Source: Beggiatoa leptomitoformis
Lineage (GTDB): Bacteria > Pseudomonadota > Gammaproteobacteria > Beggiatoales > Beggiatoaceae
Assembly (NCBI RefSeq): GCF_001305575.3
Contig: NZ_CP012373.2
Location: forward strand, 4,044,799 to 4,108,798
Direction of reading: 5' to 3'
Length of the DNA stretch: 64,000 nucleotides
Below are positions 18,696-28,293 of the stretch, piece by piece. Position numbers and translations under genes: made by a program. How positions within the stretch are numbered: the stretch's first letter is position 1; each line of letters starts with the position of its first letter. A model generated the notes under the pieces. It saw only the letters and a list, made by a program, of their open reading frames with translations, did no database searches and was not told the origin of the DNA.

Positions 18696-21600
18696 ATGGC
18701 ATTAGAACTGGGTGGACTATCTGATAAATTAGGCAATCGTTATGAAGGTCGTTGGGTTGTAAAACAGCTATTATTGTTATTCGATGAAAAAAATAAATCC
18801 GTTCTGATAGAGGGTATTGGAGATGATGAGGTAGGGGTTGACCTGTGGGTTGAAACTGCTGACAGAGAACGGCAAGCACATCAATGTAAAGCACGCAATG
18901 CAAGCAAGCCTGAATGGTCTATCAGTGATTTAAAAAGTAAAGACGTTTTAAAAAAAGCTAAATATCAATTAGACCGTGATCCAACTTATACCTATTGGTT
19001 TATTTCTCATGTTGGTAACACTGGTTTACATGATATTTGTGAAAGTGCGCGTAATTCGAATAATAATCCTGAAGATTTCTATGAATATCAAATACAAAAA
19101 GTAGGCAAAGAGCGGCGCGACATTTTTACGCAATTTTGCGAGGCAATATCGCTTGATGAACAGCAAAAAACAGACCGTGCTAGAGCTTTCAATTATTTGA
19201 AACGCATCTATATCAACATTTATCCTGACGATGCAAATACACAAAATGATTTAAAACTGTTGTCTGAAAGGCTTCTGACAGGAGATGCGGATACTAACAT
19301 TGCGCTATTACGCAATTATGCTGATGAAAACTATCAATATCGTAAACCAATTGATGCTATAACACTGATTAAATACTTAAATAGTAAGGGAGTTAGTCAA
19401 AAAAACTTAGCGCACGATTCGCGAATTTTACCTGCCATAACAAAACTTCAGCAAGAATTTGCCGATTCCATAGAAAGTGGATTACAAAAAGAATTTGCCG
19501 ATTCCATAGAAAGTGGATTACAAATTAATCCATTAATACACCGTCAAAAAACACAAATAATACCCCGTCAAGAAACACAAACCTTAATCAATGCACTCTC
19601 TACTCATAAAAATATTATTTTGCATGGTAAGGCAGGCTATGGAAAAAGTTGTGTTTTGTATGATGCATTCACAAATTATCTAAATATCCTTTATTTACCC
19701 ATTCGTTTAGACCGACGTGAACCGCAACACACAACGGCTGAATTTGGAAAGCAAATGGGTTTACCTGATTCGCCTGCTCGGTGTTTAAGTGGCATAACGC
19801 CTGATAATCAAGCTTGTGTATTGATATTAGACCAGTTAGATACCTTACGCTGGACGGCATCCCATTCAAAAAATGCACTGGATGTGTGTAAACATTTAGT
19901 GCAAGAAATTCAATCATTACAAACAGAAGGGAAAAAAATAAGCGTTGTTATTTGCTGTAGAAGCTTTGATTTAGATAACGACCCTGAAATTAAACATTGG
20001 CTATCTAATGGTAAAGAAAATAAGCCATTTGAAAAAATAGCTGTTGAGCGTTTAAGTACAGAAATCGTGCAGCAGACTGTAGGAAATAACATATTTACAC
20101 AGTTAAATAAAACGCAAAAAGAAATTTTAAGTAATATTCAACATTTAACTATGTGGCAAATTATTCATGCTTCAGGAAAACAACCTAATTTTAAATCAGC
20201 AACCGATTTAATGCGTAAGTTTTGGGAAGATCGTTATGAATTACTAGAAAAAAAGGTTAATTTAAGTTCAGAACAAGTAAAGAAGGTTTTAAAGCCTTTA
20301 ATTCAGTATATGGAGTCTAAGCAAAAGTTATCTGCCCCTGAAAGATTAGTGAGTAAAGAACCAAATAGTTTTAAAGCGTTACAATCGTATGGCATTTTAC
20401 AACTTACCAATGGTGAAATAACTTTTTGTCATCAAAATTATTTAGATTATCAAATTGCATCAAACTTAATTGAGCAAATTGAGAGTGGGGAAAATGACGT
20501 ATTAAGCTGGTTAGGTGGGCAAGAAAAACAATCACTTTTTCGTCGTGAACAGTTGCGCCAAGTATTAAGTTTATTAGCCGATGAAACTCCTCAAGAATGG
20601 CTTACAATCAGTCAAAAATTATTAACCTCCGATTCTGTCCGTTTTCACTTAAAATATTTAGTTTTAATGCTGATTGGACAACAAGAAAATGTTTTTTCTA
20701 AATTAGGTGCTTTTTGTTTAACGTTTTTAAACGATGAAAAATGGCATAAACAAATTGTAGAAACTGTTTGTTTAGCACATTCTCAATATGTTCAATTTTT
20801 GATTGATAACAAAGTTATTACTGATTGGTTAGATTCAGAAAATGAACAATATGTTAATGAGGCTTTATGGTTGCTAAGGTCTGTTGCAGAAAAAATACCT
20901 GATGCAGTCACGGATGTGATAGAACCCTATATTGATAAGGGCGAGAGTTGGTATCAAAAAATATTCCGTGTGTTGTGTTGGAGTGAGGAAAAGGACTCAG
21001 ACAAGATGTTTTTATTGCGTTTACGTCTTATACACCTAAATATCTATAAATATTTTATCAATTGGAAAGAAGTAGCTAGTCATTGTCCTTTAAGAATTAT
21101 TGAATTATTAGAAGCCATTATGTCAACTTGGCAACCAAATGAGAATAATAATGTATCTCAGCAAGAAAAGTTGCACATGTGGAACAAAAGTGCGAATGAC
21201 TTGTTAAACCAAGCAGTCAGACAATACCCTAAAGAAACATGGGTTAAATTGATGCCTCAGATAGAGAGATTAACGGCTTCTACAGAATCAGAATATGATA
21301 GTTTTTGGTATTCTAAATGGTGGAAAAATCCTGATTTTCCATCTATCAAGTATGGAATCGTAACATTAGTTATCTCGGCAGGAAAAACATTTGCAACACA
21401 AAACCCCACAGAATTTATTCAAAATAGCCAAGCATTTGTAACTTCTAATTCATATATTACACAACGCCTTTTAATTGAAGCTTACGCAAAATTACCTCCA
21501 TCTCATGCAGATGAAGGAATATTATGGTTATTAGCTGATTTAAAAAGATTTCAATTAGGAGACGGCCATTATGAGGTGAAATGGCAACCTGCTATTGTGT

Positions 21601-23345
21601 TAATAAAGAACCTTTCACCTTATTGCAGTGATGAATTGTTTAATACATTGGAAAAGACTATTTATTATTTTCCAGCAGAAGATAAAAATCGTGTAAAAAA
21701 TAGATTGAATAGTTCAAAAGAAGGCTGGTTTGGTGATTATTGGGGAAGAACACAATATTTTTTATTGCCTGCCTTATCCCCTAAACGCCGTACACGTCAA
21801 ACAAACGAGTTAATTGTTGTATTGCACGAAAAATTCTCATCTGATTTATATTCAGATTCAAGTTTTTGCCATCAGGTTACAATTTTTAATGAGTCGGGCG
21901 GTTCTAAGTTATCGCCCAACTTAAATAAATTTAGTAATAATAAGTGGTTAAAAATTATTGAACAATCAGAAGAAAAAATACCTAAAACGGGAAACTTTAA
22001 TAAGTTCTCACATAGTTTGGAACGAATCGCCTCACGGTTTCCTGAACGTTTCGGACAACTAGCGTTACAGTTTCCTGATACGGTTGCCCCTAATTATATT
22101 TCTGCCATTTTAAGGGCTGTCCAACTGACTAAACCCGATAACAATACACCTACTGAAGAACACGAAACATGGCAACCTGCATCAATTGCAACTGTAGAAG
22201 CCGTTTTAAATAAATATCGACAACAAACAGACGATGATAGAGAAACGGCAATGAGTTTTTGTCGGCTTGTGGCGGAAAGATGTAAAGAACATTGGTCTGA
22301 TGCTTCTATTAACCAATTAATTGATTATGCGCAAAATTACATAGACCCTATTCTCGGAGAGCTTAATGTAACATGGTCTAATGCTTCTGAAAATTATGTG
22401 CGTGGTTCAGCAATCCATGCCATTGCGCAATTATTTTGGCATCACAATGAATATTTAGATAAATTTACACCCTGTATTGAGCAATTAGTTCAAGATGCGC
22501 ACCCTGTTATTAGAATGGCAAGTATAAAAGTTTTATTACCATACGCTAATCACAACAAATCATTAGCAGTAAAATATTTTTGTGTAGCCTGTCAAAGTGA
22601 TGTCCGTATCATGGCATCTCACTATGCAATATATTTTGTAAAACACACAATAAAAGATTTTTTCTCAGAAATATCCCCATTGATTCGACAAATGTTAGAT
22701 TCATCTTTAGAGAATGTTGTTGAGAAAGGTAGTGAATATATAACGGGTTATTGGCTTTTTTATGGTTTTTTTGCGGAGGAATTAGAGCGTTGTAAACAAG
22801 GCTCGGTCGCACATCGTAAAGGCGTTGCAACAATCGCTGAAAGTTTTGTAACAGAACAAAAATACACAGAATCTTGTAAAGCTCTATTACAATTGTATTT
22901 TAATGATGAAGATAAAGATGTTCGTAGAAAAGTTGGCTTGGGCGTACTTTGCTCTGAATTGTTTAATGATGTTAAACATCATCCATTTATTGCAGAGTAC
23001 ATACAATCAGTTGCTTTTAAAGAAAATTTTGAATCGTTCATTCATAGGATAAAAGAAATGAAAGGCTCTCTTTTATTCTTCAAAAAGCCACTTTTGGAAG
23101 CCTGTGAACAATTATTAACGCTTAGTCTGGAAAATAACCAAAAAAGTGAAATGGCTAGGGATTATAGTGAAATGGCTAGGCATTATACAGCGGAGCTTTC
23201 TTCTATATTGCTTCGCTTATATGAGCAAGCTCAAGGTGAGTATGATGATGAAACTGCTAGCGAATGTTTAGATATGTGGGATAAATTTTTTCAACATAAT
23301 ATCGGAACAACCAGAGAATTATTAAAATCTATTGAGTCCTCTTAA
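18696..23345 (+). CDS. Avs-like antiviral protein: PD-(D/E)xK nuclease + STAND NTPase + helical repeats
   Basis: 1549 residues, starting at ATG 18696 after GAGGACTAAAC. The N-terminus looks like a restriction-type nuclease: Glu17 in RYEG, Asp49 in EVGVDLWV and Gln63-x-Lys65 in HQCKAR, a D...QxK variant of PD-(D/E)xK. The P-loop NTPase core has Walker A GKAGYGKS at 311-318 and Walker B VLILDQLD near 375-382, consistent with STAND. From about 600 to the end it is long, helical and HEAT/TPR-like (HPVIRMASIKVLL), the usual sensor part. This order and size match Avs proteins, which recognise a phage protein and then cut DNA. Two in-frame tandem duplications are present (near residues 254-276 and 1484-1497). 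It stands alone between inverted repeats. Phage specificity is unknown. Confidence 0.8.
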   Translation: MALELGGLSDKLGNRYEGRWVVKQLLLLFDEKNKSVLIEGIGDDEVGVDLWVETADRERQAHQCKARNASKPEWSISDLKSKDVLKKAKYQLDRDPTYTYWFISHVGNTGLHDICESARNSNNNPEDFYEYQIQKVGKERRDIFTQFCEAISLDEQQKTDRARAFNYLKRIYINIYPDDANTQNDLKLLSERLLTGDADTNIALLRNYADENYQYRKPIDAITLIKYLNSKGVSQKNLAHDSRILPAITKLQQEFADSIESGLQKEFADSIESGLQINPLIHRQKTQIIPRQETQTLINALSTHKNIILHGKAGYGKSCVLYDAFTNYLNILYLPIRLDRREPQHTTAEFGKQMGLPDSPARCLSGITPDNQACVLILDQLDTLRWTASHSKNALDVCKHLVQEIQSLQTEGKKISVVICCRSFDLDNDPEIKHWLSNGKENKPFEKIAVERLSTEIVQQTVGNNIFTQLNKTQKEILSNIQHLTMWQIIHASGKQPNFKSATDLMRKFWEDRYELLEKKVNLSSEQVKKVLKPLIQYMESKQKLSAPERLVSKEPNSFKALQSYGILQLTNGEITFCHQNYLDYQIASNLIEQIESGENDVLSWLGGQEKQSLFRREQLRQVLSLLADETPQEWLTISQKLLTSDSVRFHLKYLVLMLIGQQENVFSKLGAFCLTFLNDEKWHKQIVETVCLAHSQYVQFLIDNKVITDWLDSENEQYVNEALWLLRSVAEKIPDAVTDVIEPYIDKGESWYQKIFRVLCWSEEKDSDKMFLLRLRLIHLNIYKYFINWKEVASHCPLRIIELLEAIMSTWQPNENNNVSQQEKLHMWNKSANDLLNQAVRQYPKETWVKLMPQIERLTASTESEYDSFWYSKWWKNPDFPSIKYGIVTLVISAGKTFATQNPTEFIQNSQAFVTSNSYITQRLLIEAYAKLPPSHADEGILWLLADLKRFQLGDGHYEVKWQPAIVLIKNLSPYCSDELFNTLEKTIYYFPAEDKNRVKNRLNSSKEGWFGDYWGRTQYFLLPALSPKRRTRQTNELIVVLHEKFSSDLYSDSSFCHQVTIFNESGGSKLSPNLNKFSNNKWLKIIEQSEEKIPKTGNFNKFSHSLERIASRFPERFGQLALQFPDTVAPNYISAILRAVQLTKPDNNTPTEEHETWQPASIATVEAVLNKYRQQTDDDRETAMSFCRLVAERCKEHWSDASINQLIDYAQNYIDPILGELNVTWSNASENYVRGSAIHAIAQLFWHHNEYLDKFTPCIEQLVQDAHPVIRMASIKVLLPYANHNKSLAVKYFCVACQSDVRIMASHYAIYFVKHTIKDFFSEISPLIRQMLDSSLENVVEKGSEYITGYWLFYGFFAEELERCKQGSVAHRKGVATIAESFVTEQKYTESCKALLQLYFNDEDKDVRRKVGLGVLCSELFNDVKHHPFIAEYIQSVAFKENFESFIHRIKEMKGSLLFFKKPLLEACEQLLTLSLENNQKSEMARDYSEMARHYTAELSSILLRLYEQAQGEYDDETASECLDMWDKFFQHNIGTTRELLKSIESS
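19455..19523 (+). repeat. Exact 33-base direct repeat, period 36, inside the Avs-like gene
   Basis: Two identical copies, 19455-19487 and 19491-19523, each encode EFADSIESGLQ. The duplication is in frame and adds 12 residues in the linker between nuclease and NTPase. Perfect identity suggests a recent event. Confidence 0.9.
23145..23186 (+). repeat. 21-base near-exact tandem duplication near the 3' end of the Avs-like gene
   Basis: AGTGAAATGGCTAGG plus GATTAT or CATTAT occurs twice in a row, encoding SEMARDY then SEMARHY. It is in frame, with one base different. Confidence 0.85.
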
Positions 23346-23416
23346 TCCGCGCGAGTAAATCCTATACTATTTAAAATAGATTAAGTTCAATCTGAACTTT
23401 GGAATCAACAATCATA

Positions 23417-23455
23417 GCGTGCGTTAAGTGCGTCTTTTCGCACCTTAACGCACCC
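23417..23455 (-). repeat. Inverted flanking repeat, right copy (palindromic)
   Basis: A near-perfect hairpin: GTGCGTTAAGTGCG on the left arm and CGCACCTTAACGCAC on the right, around TCTTTT. On the minus strand it matches the left flanking copy. It lies between the convergent ends of the Avs-like gene and cysI, and may also stop transcription there. Confidence 0.65.
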
Positions 23456-23465
23456 TAATTTATAC

Positions 23466-25187
23466 CTACCCTTCAAACACCGTCCGCTGTACAAAATCGC
23501 CGAAACTTTCTTTAGATTTCCGCTGTTTCACGTATTGTGCGAATAAATTATCTAACTCGCCTAAAATCTCTGTCTCGTTCAAACTTTCTTTATACAAACG
23601 GTTTAAGCGCGTGCCGTCAGGTTTCGCGCCTAACATCAAGTTATAACGCCCATAATGCGTGCCAACAAAGCCAATTTCTGCCGCATAAGGACGTGCGCAA
23701 CCATTCGGACAACCTGTCATACGAATAGAAATATCCTCTTTTTGCAATTTATGTTTTGCTAGTACAGGTTCAATTTTCGTAATCAAGTCAGGTAAATAAC
23801 GTTGTCCTTCCGCTAAAGCCAAAGGACAGGTATTAAACGATACACAAGCAATTGCGGATTTACGCACGACAGAAGCATTATCTGTGTGTTGACTAATGCC
23901 ATGTTTTGCTAAAACGGATTCAATCCATGCTTTATCTTCGGTTTTAATATCGCTCAGAATCAAGTTTTGGTTGCAACTAAAACGGAAATTTGCTTTGCGT
24001 GCTTGTGCGATGGTTAAACATGCCGTTTTGAATTGTACATTTTCATCATCTAATACGCGCCCGTTTTCTACAAAAACGGTATAAAACCAATTGCCTTCAT
24101 GGTTTTGATGCCAGCCATAGTCATCTGTGCGATGTGTGAAATTCACTGGTTTTGCAGGTTCTAACTTAAAACCTATTCGTTTTTCTAATTCTGCTTTAAA
24201 CCCTTCTACGCCTAATTTATCCACGGTGTATTTCAAGCGCGACAATTTGCGGTCAACCCGATTCCCAAAATCGCGTTGTACCGTTAGGACTTCGTAAACC
24301 GCTTTTAACAAAGGATTAGTTTCTAAAACTGTTGATATTTCTGTCTCTTTTAGCGGATTTTTTAAGGCTTTATACGGTATAAAACCAATGGTTGTCGCTA
24401 AACGCGGATAAGTTTCTGTGCTACCGTGTGTCGTTCCCATACCGCCACCAATGGCAAGATTGAATCCTTTAATTTTGCCTTTTTCCACAATCGCAACCAG
24501 TGCAATATCATTGGTATAGACATCAATATCGTTAGAAGGTGGAATAGCAATCCCTATTTTGAATTTACGCGGTAAATAGCGATTTTCATATAAAGGGTCG
24601 GGTTCGGGTTCTGGCGTGGTTAGTGGGGCTTCATCTAACCAAATTTCGTAATAGGCACGGGTTTTAGGTAGTAATAAGGTACTAATATCATTAGCTAACT
24701 GAAAAACTTCGCCATGTACAGGCGATACTTGCGGATGCGCGGTTGCAGTAACGTTACGATTGACATCGCCACAGGTGCAAATCGAATCAAGTTGGTAACG
24801 GTTAAACGCTTGTAAAGTCGGTTTAATATTTGATTTTACAATGCCATGCAGTTGCACGGTTTGCCGTGTGGTGATTTTAATAATCCCTGTGGAATAGTCG
24901 CCCGCAATGTGGTGCAAACCTTCCCATTGTTCGGCGGTTAAAAATCCACCTGCTAACCGCAAACGTATCATAAAGGAATATAAACGTTCCAGTTTTTTCG
25001 TGGCGCGTTCTTCACGGCGGTCACGGTCGTCTTGGATATACATTCCATGAAATTTAATCAGGTTTTGGTCGTCTTCGCGAATTGCGCCTGTATGCTCATC
25101 AGCAAGGCTTTCGACAATCGTACCACGCAAGCCACGACTGGCTTTTTTAATTTTTTCAACAGCGGATTCTTGAGGAGTCTTTGACAT
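23466..25187 (-). CDS. cysI: Sulfite reductase hemoprotein beta-component
   Basis: 573 residues (E. coli CysI 570). It reduces sulfite to sulfide with six electrons from CysJ, for cysteine synthesis. The siroheme/[4Fe-4S] ligands are visible as CVSFNTC and, about 40 residues on, GCPNGC. Two ferredoxin-like half domains are recognisable (TTRQTVQLHGI; FRFSCNQNLIL). It starts at ATG 25187, 49 bases after the cysJ stop, so the two form a cysJI operon. In an organism of sulfur-oxidising type this is the assimilatory enzyme, distinct from dissimilatory Dsr or Sox. Its end faces the Avs-like gene across a palindromic repeat. Confidence 0.97.
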   Translation of the reverse strand: MSKTPQESAVEKIKKASRGLRGTIVESLADEHTGAIREDDQNLIKFHGMYIQDDRDRREERATKKLERLYSFMIRLRLAGGFLTAEQWEGLHHIAGDYSTGIIKITTRQTVQLHGIVKSNIKPTLQAFNRYQLDSICTCGDVNRNVTATAHPQVSPVHGEVFQLANDISTLLLPKTRAYYEIWLDEAPLTTPEPEPDPLYENRYLPRKFKIGIAIPPSNDIDVYTNDIALVAIVEKGKIKGFNLAIGGGMGTTHGSTETYPRLATTIGFIPYKALKNPLKETEISTVLETNPLLKAVYEVLTVQRDFGNRVDRKLSRLKYTVDKLGVEGFKAELEKRIGFKLEPAKPVNFTHRTDDYGWHQNHEGNWFYTVFVENGRVLDDENVQFKTACLTIAQARKANFRFSCNQNLILSDIKTEDKAWIESVLAKHGISQHTDNASVVRKSAIACVSFNTCPLALAEGQRYLPDLITKIEPVLAKHKLQKEDISIRMTGCPNGCARPYAAEIGFVGTHYGRYNLMLGAKPDGTRLNRLYKESLNETEILGELDNLFAQYVKQRKSKESFGDFVQRTVFEG

Positions 25188-25236
25188 AATACGTATTTAA
25201 TTCAGTAGGTAAATAGCAAAAATAGCATTTCTAGGC

Positions 25237-26988
25237 TTAATATACGTCTTTGTGATAACGCCCTTGTTCGTGCAGGTTATCTAAATAAGCCCGTGCTTGT
25301 TCTGGTGAACGCTGAGAGCGTTCGGCAATGATTTGAATTAACGCATTTTCTACGTCAACACTCATTGGGTCTTTAGCCCCGCAAAGGTATAAAACTGCGC
25401 CTGCTTCTAGCCAGTTAAAAACGTCTTCTGCTTGTTGTAGTAACTTATGTTGTACATAAATTTTTTGTGCTTGGTCACGCGAAAAAGCGGTATTTAAGCG
25501 GGTTAAAACGCCTGTTTCTAGTAGGGTTTGTAATTCGGTTTGATAAAGAAAATCACTGCTAAAGTGTTGTTCTCCGAAGAATAACCAATTACGCCCTGAA
25601 TCTCCACGGGCTTCCCGTTCAAAGAGGAAGGAACGGAAGGGCGCGATGCCAGTACCCGGCCCTATCATGATAATGTCTGTTTCGGGTGTTGGTAATTTAA
25701 ATTCATGATTAGCTTGGATATAAAAGCTAAAATTTGTACCTTCTGGCAGTTGTGCTAGGTAGTTGGAACAAAAACCATATTTTTCAATTAATGCCCCATT
25801 TTCCGCAGGGGTTTTGAATTGATGACGACTGACGGTTATGTGTATTTCGTTATTGCCATGGGCAAGCGGGGAAGAAGAAATAGAATATAAACGCGGCGGT
25901 GTTGCTTCTAAACTGGCGATGATTTCAGAACGTTTGTTCGTAAAATCCGTTGGATAGCGGGTTAGTAGTGCTAGTAAATCCATTCGTTCCGCTGGTATCG
26001 TTTGCGCGGTAAGACGGGCATAGGCTTGAATCACACGCTCGGGCAAATATTGCACGTTTAGTTTTTCTGTGAATAATTGTTTCGCGCCGTAAGTTGTCCC
26101 TTTGTATTCTATTGAATCATTGGGGTTTAAGCTGAGTTTGGTTAGTAACGCTTCTACTGTTTCAGCGGAATTATGGGGTACTAAGCCTAAGGAATCGCCT
26201 GCTTGGTAAATTATTTCATCTTCTGATTCAATTTCAATATGATAAGTCTCTTTATTAGAGTCTCGGTCGTTTAAATTGAGGTTGGTTAAAATCGTGCCTG
26301 TATAGTTCTTTTTTCCTATACGAGCGGTGGTTTGCCCAGCGGGTAAGGCTGTAGGTGCGCTGTTGCTGTAGATGACGGTTTGGGTAAATTCGGTTAACCA
26401 GTTTTGAACTTCGGGTTCAAAATCGGTATCACATTGTCGTAGCGGGAATAACCGTTGTGCGCCAAGCGCGGCTAATTGTGCGTCGACATCTTCGCTGGCT
26501 TTGCAGAATAAGGGGTAAGCGGAATCACCTAATCCAATAACGGCAAAGTGTAATTTGCTTAGGTTTAAATCGGCTGTTTGATATAAGTAATCGTAGAATT
26601 TACGGGCAGCGGCGGGCGGTTCGCCTTCGCCTTGTGTGCTGATGACAACGATTAAGTGCGTTTCTTTTGCTAAATCGCTTAAGCGATATTGGTCTAAGCC
26701 TTTGAGTTTGGTTTGTGTACCGTGTTTTTTCAGTTGGGTACTGAGTTCTGTCGCTACCCGTTTGGCGTTGCCTGTTTCTGTACCAAAAACGAGGGTGCAT
26801 TGGCTTAAGGCTAGGGTGGGCGCGAGTGTGGTTGTTGTCGCGTTTGTTGTTGGTAAATTGGGTGTGGTGAATGCGAGCGAATCGCGTGCGACCAAACCAC
26901 TGAGAAAACCACTCATCCAAATTAGTTCATCTCGTTGAGCAGTTTTGAGTAATTCATTAAAGGTTTTTTGGGTAATTTCTGTCAGCAT
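25237..26988 (-). CDS. cysJ: NADPH-sulfite reductase flavoprotein alpha-component
   Basis: 583 residues (E. coli CysJ 599). Flavodoxin-like FMN domain at about 65-205 (FGTETGNAKRVA, STQGEGEPPAAARKFY), FAD-binding region at about 220-430 (PRLYSISSSP) and NADPH-binding domain from about 440 (GPGTGIAPFRSFL). The C-terminus GRYHKDVY closely matches the family's usual ending. It passes electrons from NADPH through FAD and FMN to CysI. It is the first gene of the operon. The upstream 244 bases contain a small inverted repeat and then the IS element, so the promoter must lie between the element and 26988. Confidence 0.97.
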   Translation of the reverse strand: MLTEITQKTFNELLKTAQRDELIWMSGFLSGLVARDSLAFTTPNLPTTNATTTTLAPTLALSQCTLVFGTETGNAKRVATELSTQLKKHGTQTKLKGLDQYRLSDLAKETHLIVVISTQGEGEPPAAARKFYDYLYQTADLNLSKLHFAVIGLGDSAYPLFCKASEDVDAQLAALGAQRLFPLRQCDTDFEPEVQNWLTEFTQTVIYSNSAPTALPAGQTTARIGKKNYTGTILTNLNLNDRDSNKETYHIEIESEDEIIYQAGDSLGLVPHNSAETVEALLTKLSLNPNDSIEYKGTTYGAKQLFTEKLNVQYLPERVIQAYARLTAQTIPAERMDLLALLTRYPTDFTNKRSEIIASLEATPPRLYSISSSPLAHGNNEIHITVSRHQFKTPAENGALIEKYGFCSNYLAQLPEGTNFSFYIQANHEFKLPTPETDIIMIGPGTGIAPFRSFLFEREARGDSGRNWLFFGEQHFSSDFLYQTELQTLLETGVLTRLNTAFSRDQAQKIYVQHKLLQQAEDVFNWLEAGAVLYLCGAKDPMSVDVENALIQIIAERSQRSPEQARAYLDNLHEQGRYHKDVY

Positions 26989-27043
26989 ATATGCGGTTCT
27001 TTAAACGGAGGGTAAATAATCCCGCTAAAGACTAACAGAGTTA

Positions 27044-27063
27044 ATCGTCGTGCATTAGACGAT
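27044..27063 (-). promoter_or_regulatory. Inverted repeat upstream of cysJ
   Basis: ATCGTC and GACGAT are separated by 8 bases, 56-75 bases upstream of the cysJ start. It could be an operator or a leader hairpin. I cannot match it to a known CysB site. Confidence 0.2.
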
Positions 27064-27273
27064 GTTTTTATACCCTTAAAAAATATAAATATACCATTGT
27101 TGAATTAGTGATTAATTTTTAAAATAATTGCTTGTATTTAGATGCTTTTATCAAAAATTTTTGTATGCCACAGGTTCGGGTTTAAGGTTAAAAACGATGA
27201 AAATAGTTGGACAATACAGATTAATTTTTGTAGCAAGAACTATAGTAACCATATTTTAAAAAGAGGATAAGAA

Positions 27274-27639
27274 ATGACCTATTCAATAGATTTCCGTAGA
27301 AAAGTATTAAAAGTGAAACAAGAAGAAAATCTCACCCTAGCAGCGGTAGCGAAACGCTTTCAAATAGCCATCGCAAGCGTCGTCAGGTGGAGCAAAGTAT
27401 TGGAAGCCAAAGGGACACGTAACAGACCAACTAAAATAGACATGGAAGCCCTAAAACAAGATGTTGCATTATACCCCGATGCTTACCATTATGAACGCGC
27501 AGCCCGTTTTGGGATTACGGAAGGCGGGATTCGCCATGCGTTAAAACGTCTAGGGATTAGCCGTAAAAAAAACCCTCAAACATCCCAAAGCCAACCCCGA
27601 AGCACGGCAAGTCTTTCAAAACAAAATGAACCGTTATAA
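27274..27639 (+). CDS. IS630-family transposase, N-terminal frame (helix-turn-helix)
   Basis: 121 residues after AGAGGATAAG. It contains a helix-turn-helix of the IS630 type (LTLAAVAKRFQIAIASVVRW) and a second DNA-binding part (YHYERAARFGITEGGIRHAL). After GISRKK the frame runs into non-homologous sequence. The real continuation, KKTLKHPKANPEARQ, lies in the +1 frame, and the switch falls at a run of eight A at 27565-27572. Either frameshifting or slippage on the A-run makes the full transposase, or one extra A has broken the gene. Homologues fused in one frame would have seven A. Confidence 0.8.
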   Translation: MTYSIDFRRKVLKVKQEENLTLAAVAKRFQIAIASVVRWSKVLEAKGTRNRPTKIDMEALKQDVALYPDAYHYERAARFGITEGGIRHALKRLGISRKKNPQTSQSQPRSTASLSKQNEPL

Positions 27640-28096
27640 ACAATCTGATAGGCAAATTGTTTTTATCGATGAAAGTGGTTTTGCTCATGATATGCCACGC
27701 CGTTTTGGTTATGCCCCTATCGGCAAACGTTGTTCTGGCACGCAAGATTGGAATGCAAAGGGACGTACTAATGTCATCGGGGCTTTGCTCAATTTTTGTT
27801 TATTAACCGTCTCTTTAGTTTCTGGGGCGATTAATTCCGATGTCTTTTTCGCTTGGATAACCCAAGACTTACTTCCTAAACTCCCTCAGAATTCTGTCAT
27901 TGTGATGGATAACGCCACTTTTCATAAACGTAGTGACATTCAGCAGGCTATTTTAGACGCTGGGCATCTCTTGGAATATTTACCGCCTTATTCGCCGGAT
28001 TTAAATCCTATTGAGCATAAATGGGCTCAGGCTAAGACTCTCCGTAAACAACAACATTGTTCTATTGATGAGCTCTTTTTACTGAATTCTATTTAA
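27576..28096 (+). CDS. IS630-family transposase, catalytic DDE frame
   Basis: The C-terminal half of the transposase in the +1 frame. Coding continuity begins at about 27566-27576 (KKTLKHPKANPEARQVF); the first ATG in this frame is 27626. The catalytic triad of IS630 is complete: Asp in VFIDESGF, Asp in IVMDNATFH and Glu in NPIEHKWA. It ends in LFLLNSI 20 bases before the right terminal repeat. Since the active site is intact, the element may still be active if frameshifting occurs; otherwise it is a recent pseudogene. Confidence 0.8.
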
Positions 28097-28258
28097 TCTT
28101 TTTATAGTACTGTTGCTATATGTTGGGGGTGTCTTTTCGTCTTTAGTAAAGCGGGAGTTTTAGGGAGTGAATTGAAATGTTGGAAAGATTTTGGGTACTT
28201 AGAATATGTTTGGTCAGTTTAATGATTATTTAGAGGACTTCAAACGGGTTTTGTATAT

Positions 28259-28290
28259 AAAAGCCCTACTTAGCGCAGGGCTTTTTCAAA
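28259..28290 (-). terminator. Intrinsic terminator of leuS
   Basis: A 9-bp stem (AAAAGCCCT with AGGGCTTTT) around a 9-base loop. On the minus strand it ends in a T-rich tract just after the leuS stop. Confidence 0.75.
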
Positions 28291-28293
28291 GAA

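Larger units (their letters stand above)
27233..28116 (+). mobile_element. IS630-family insertion sequence
   Basis: An element of about 884 bases, flanked on both sides by TA (27231-27232 and 28117-28118), the target duplication of IS630/Tc1 elements. The ends are related inverted repeats: GCAAGAACTATAG on the left and, on the minus strand from the right end, GCAACAGTACTATA. Inside are the two transposase frames. It sits between the cysJI promoter region and the end of leuS and interrupts no recognisable gene. Confidence 0.65.
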
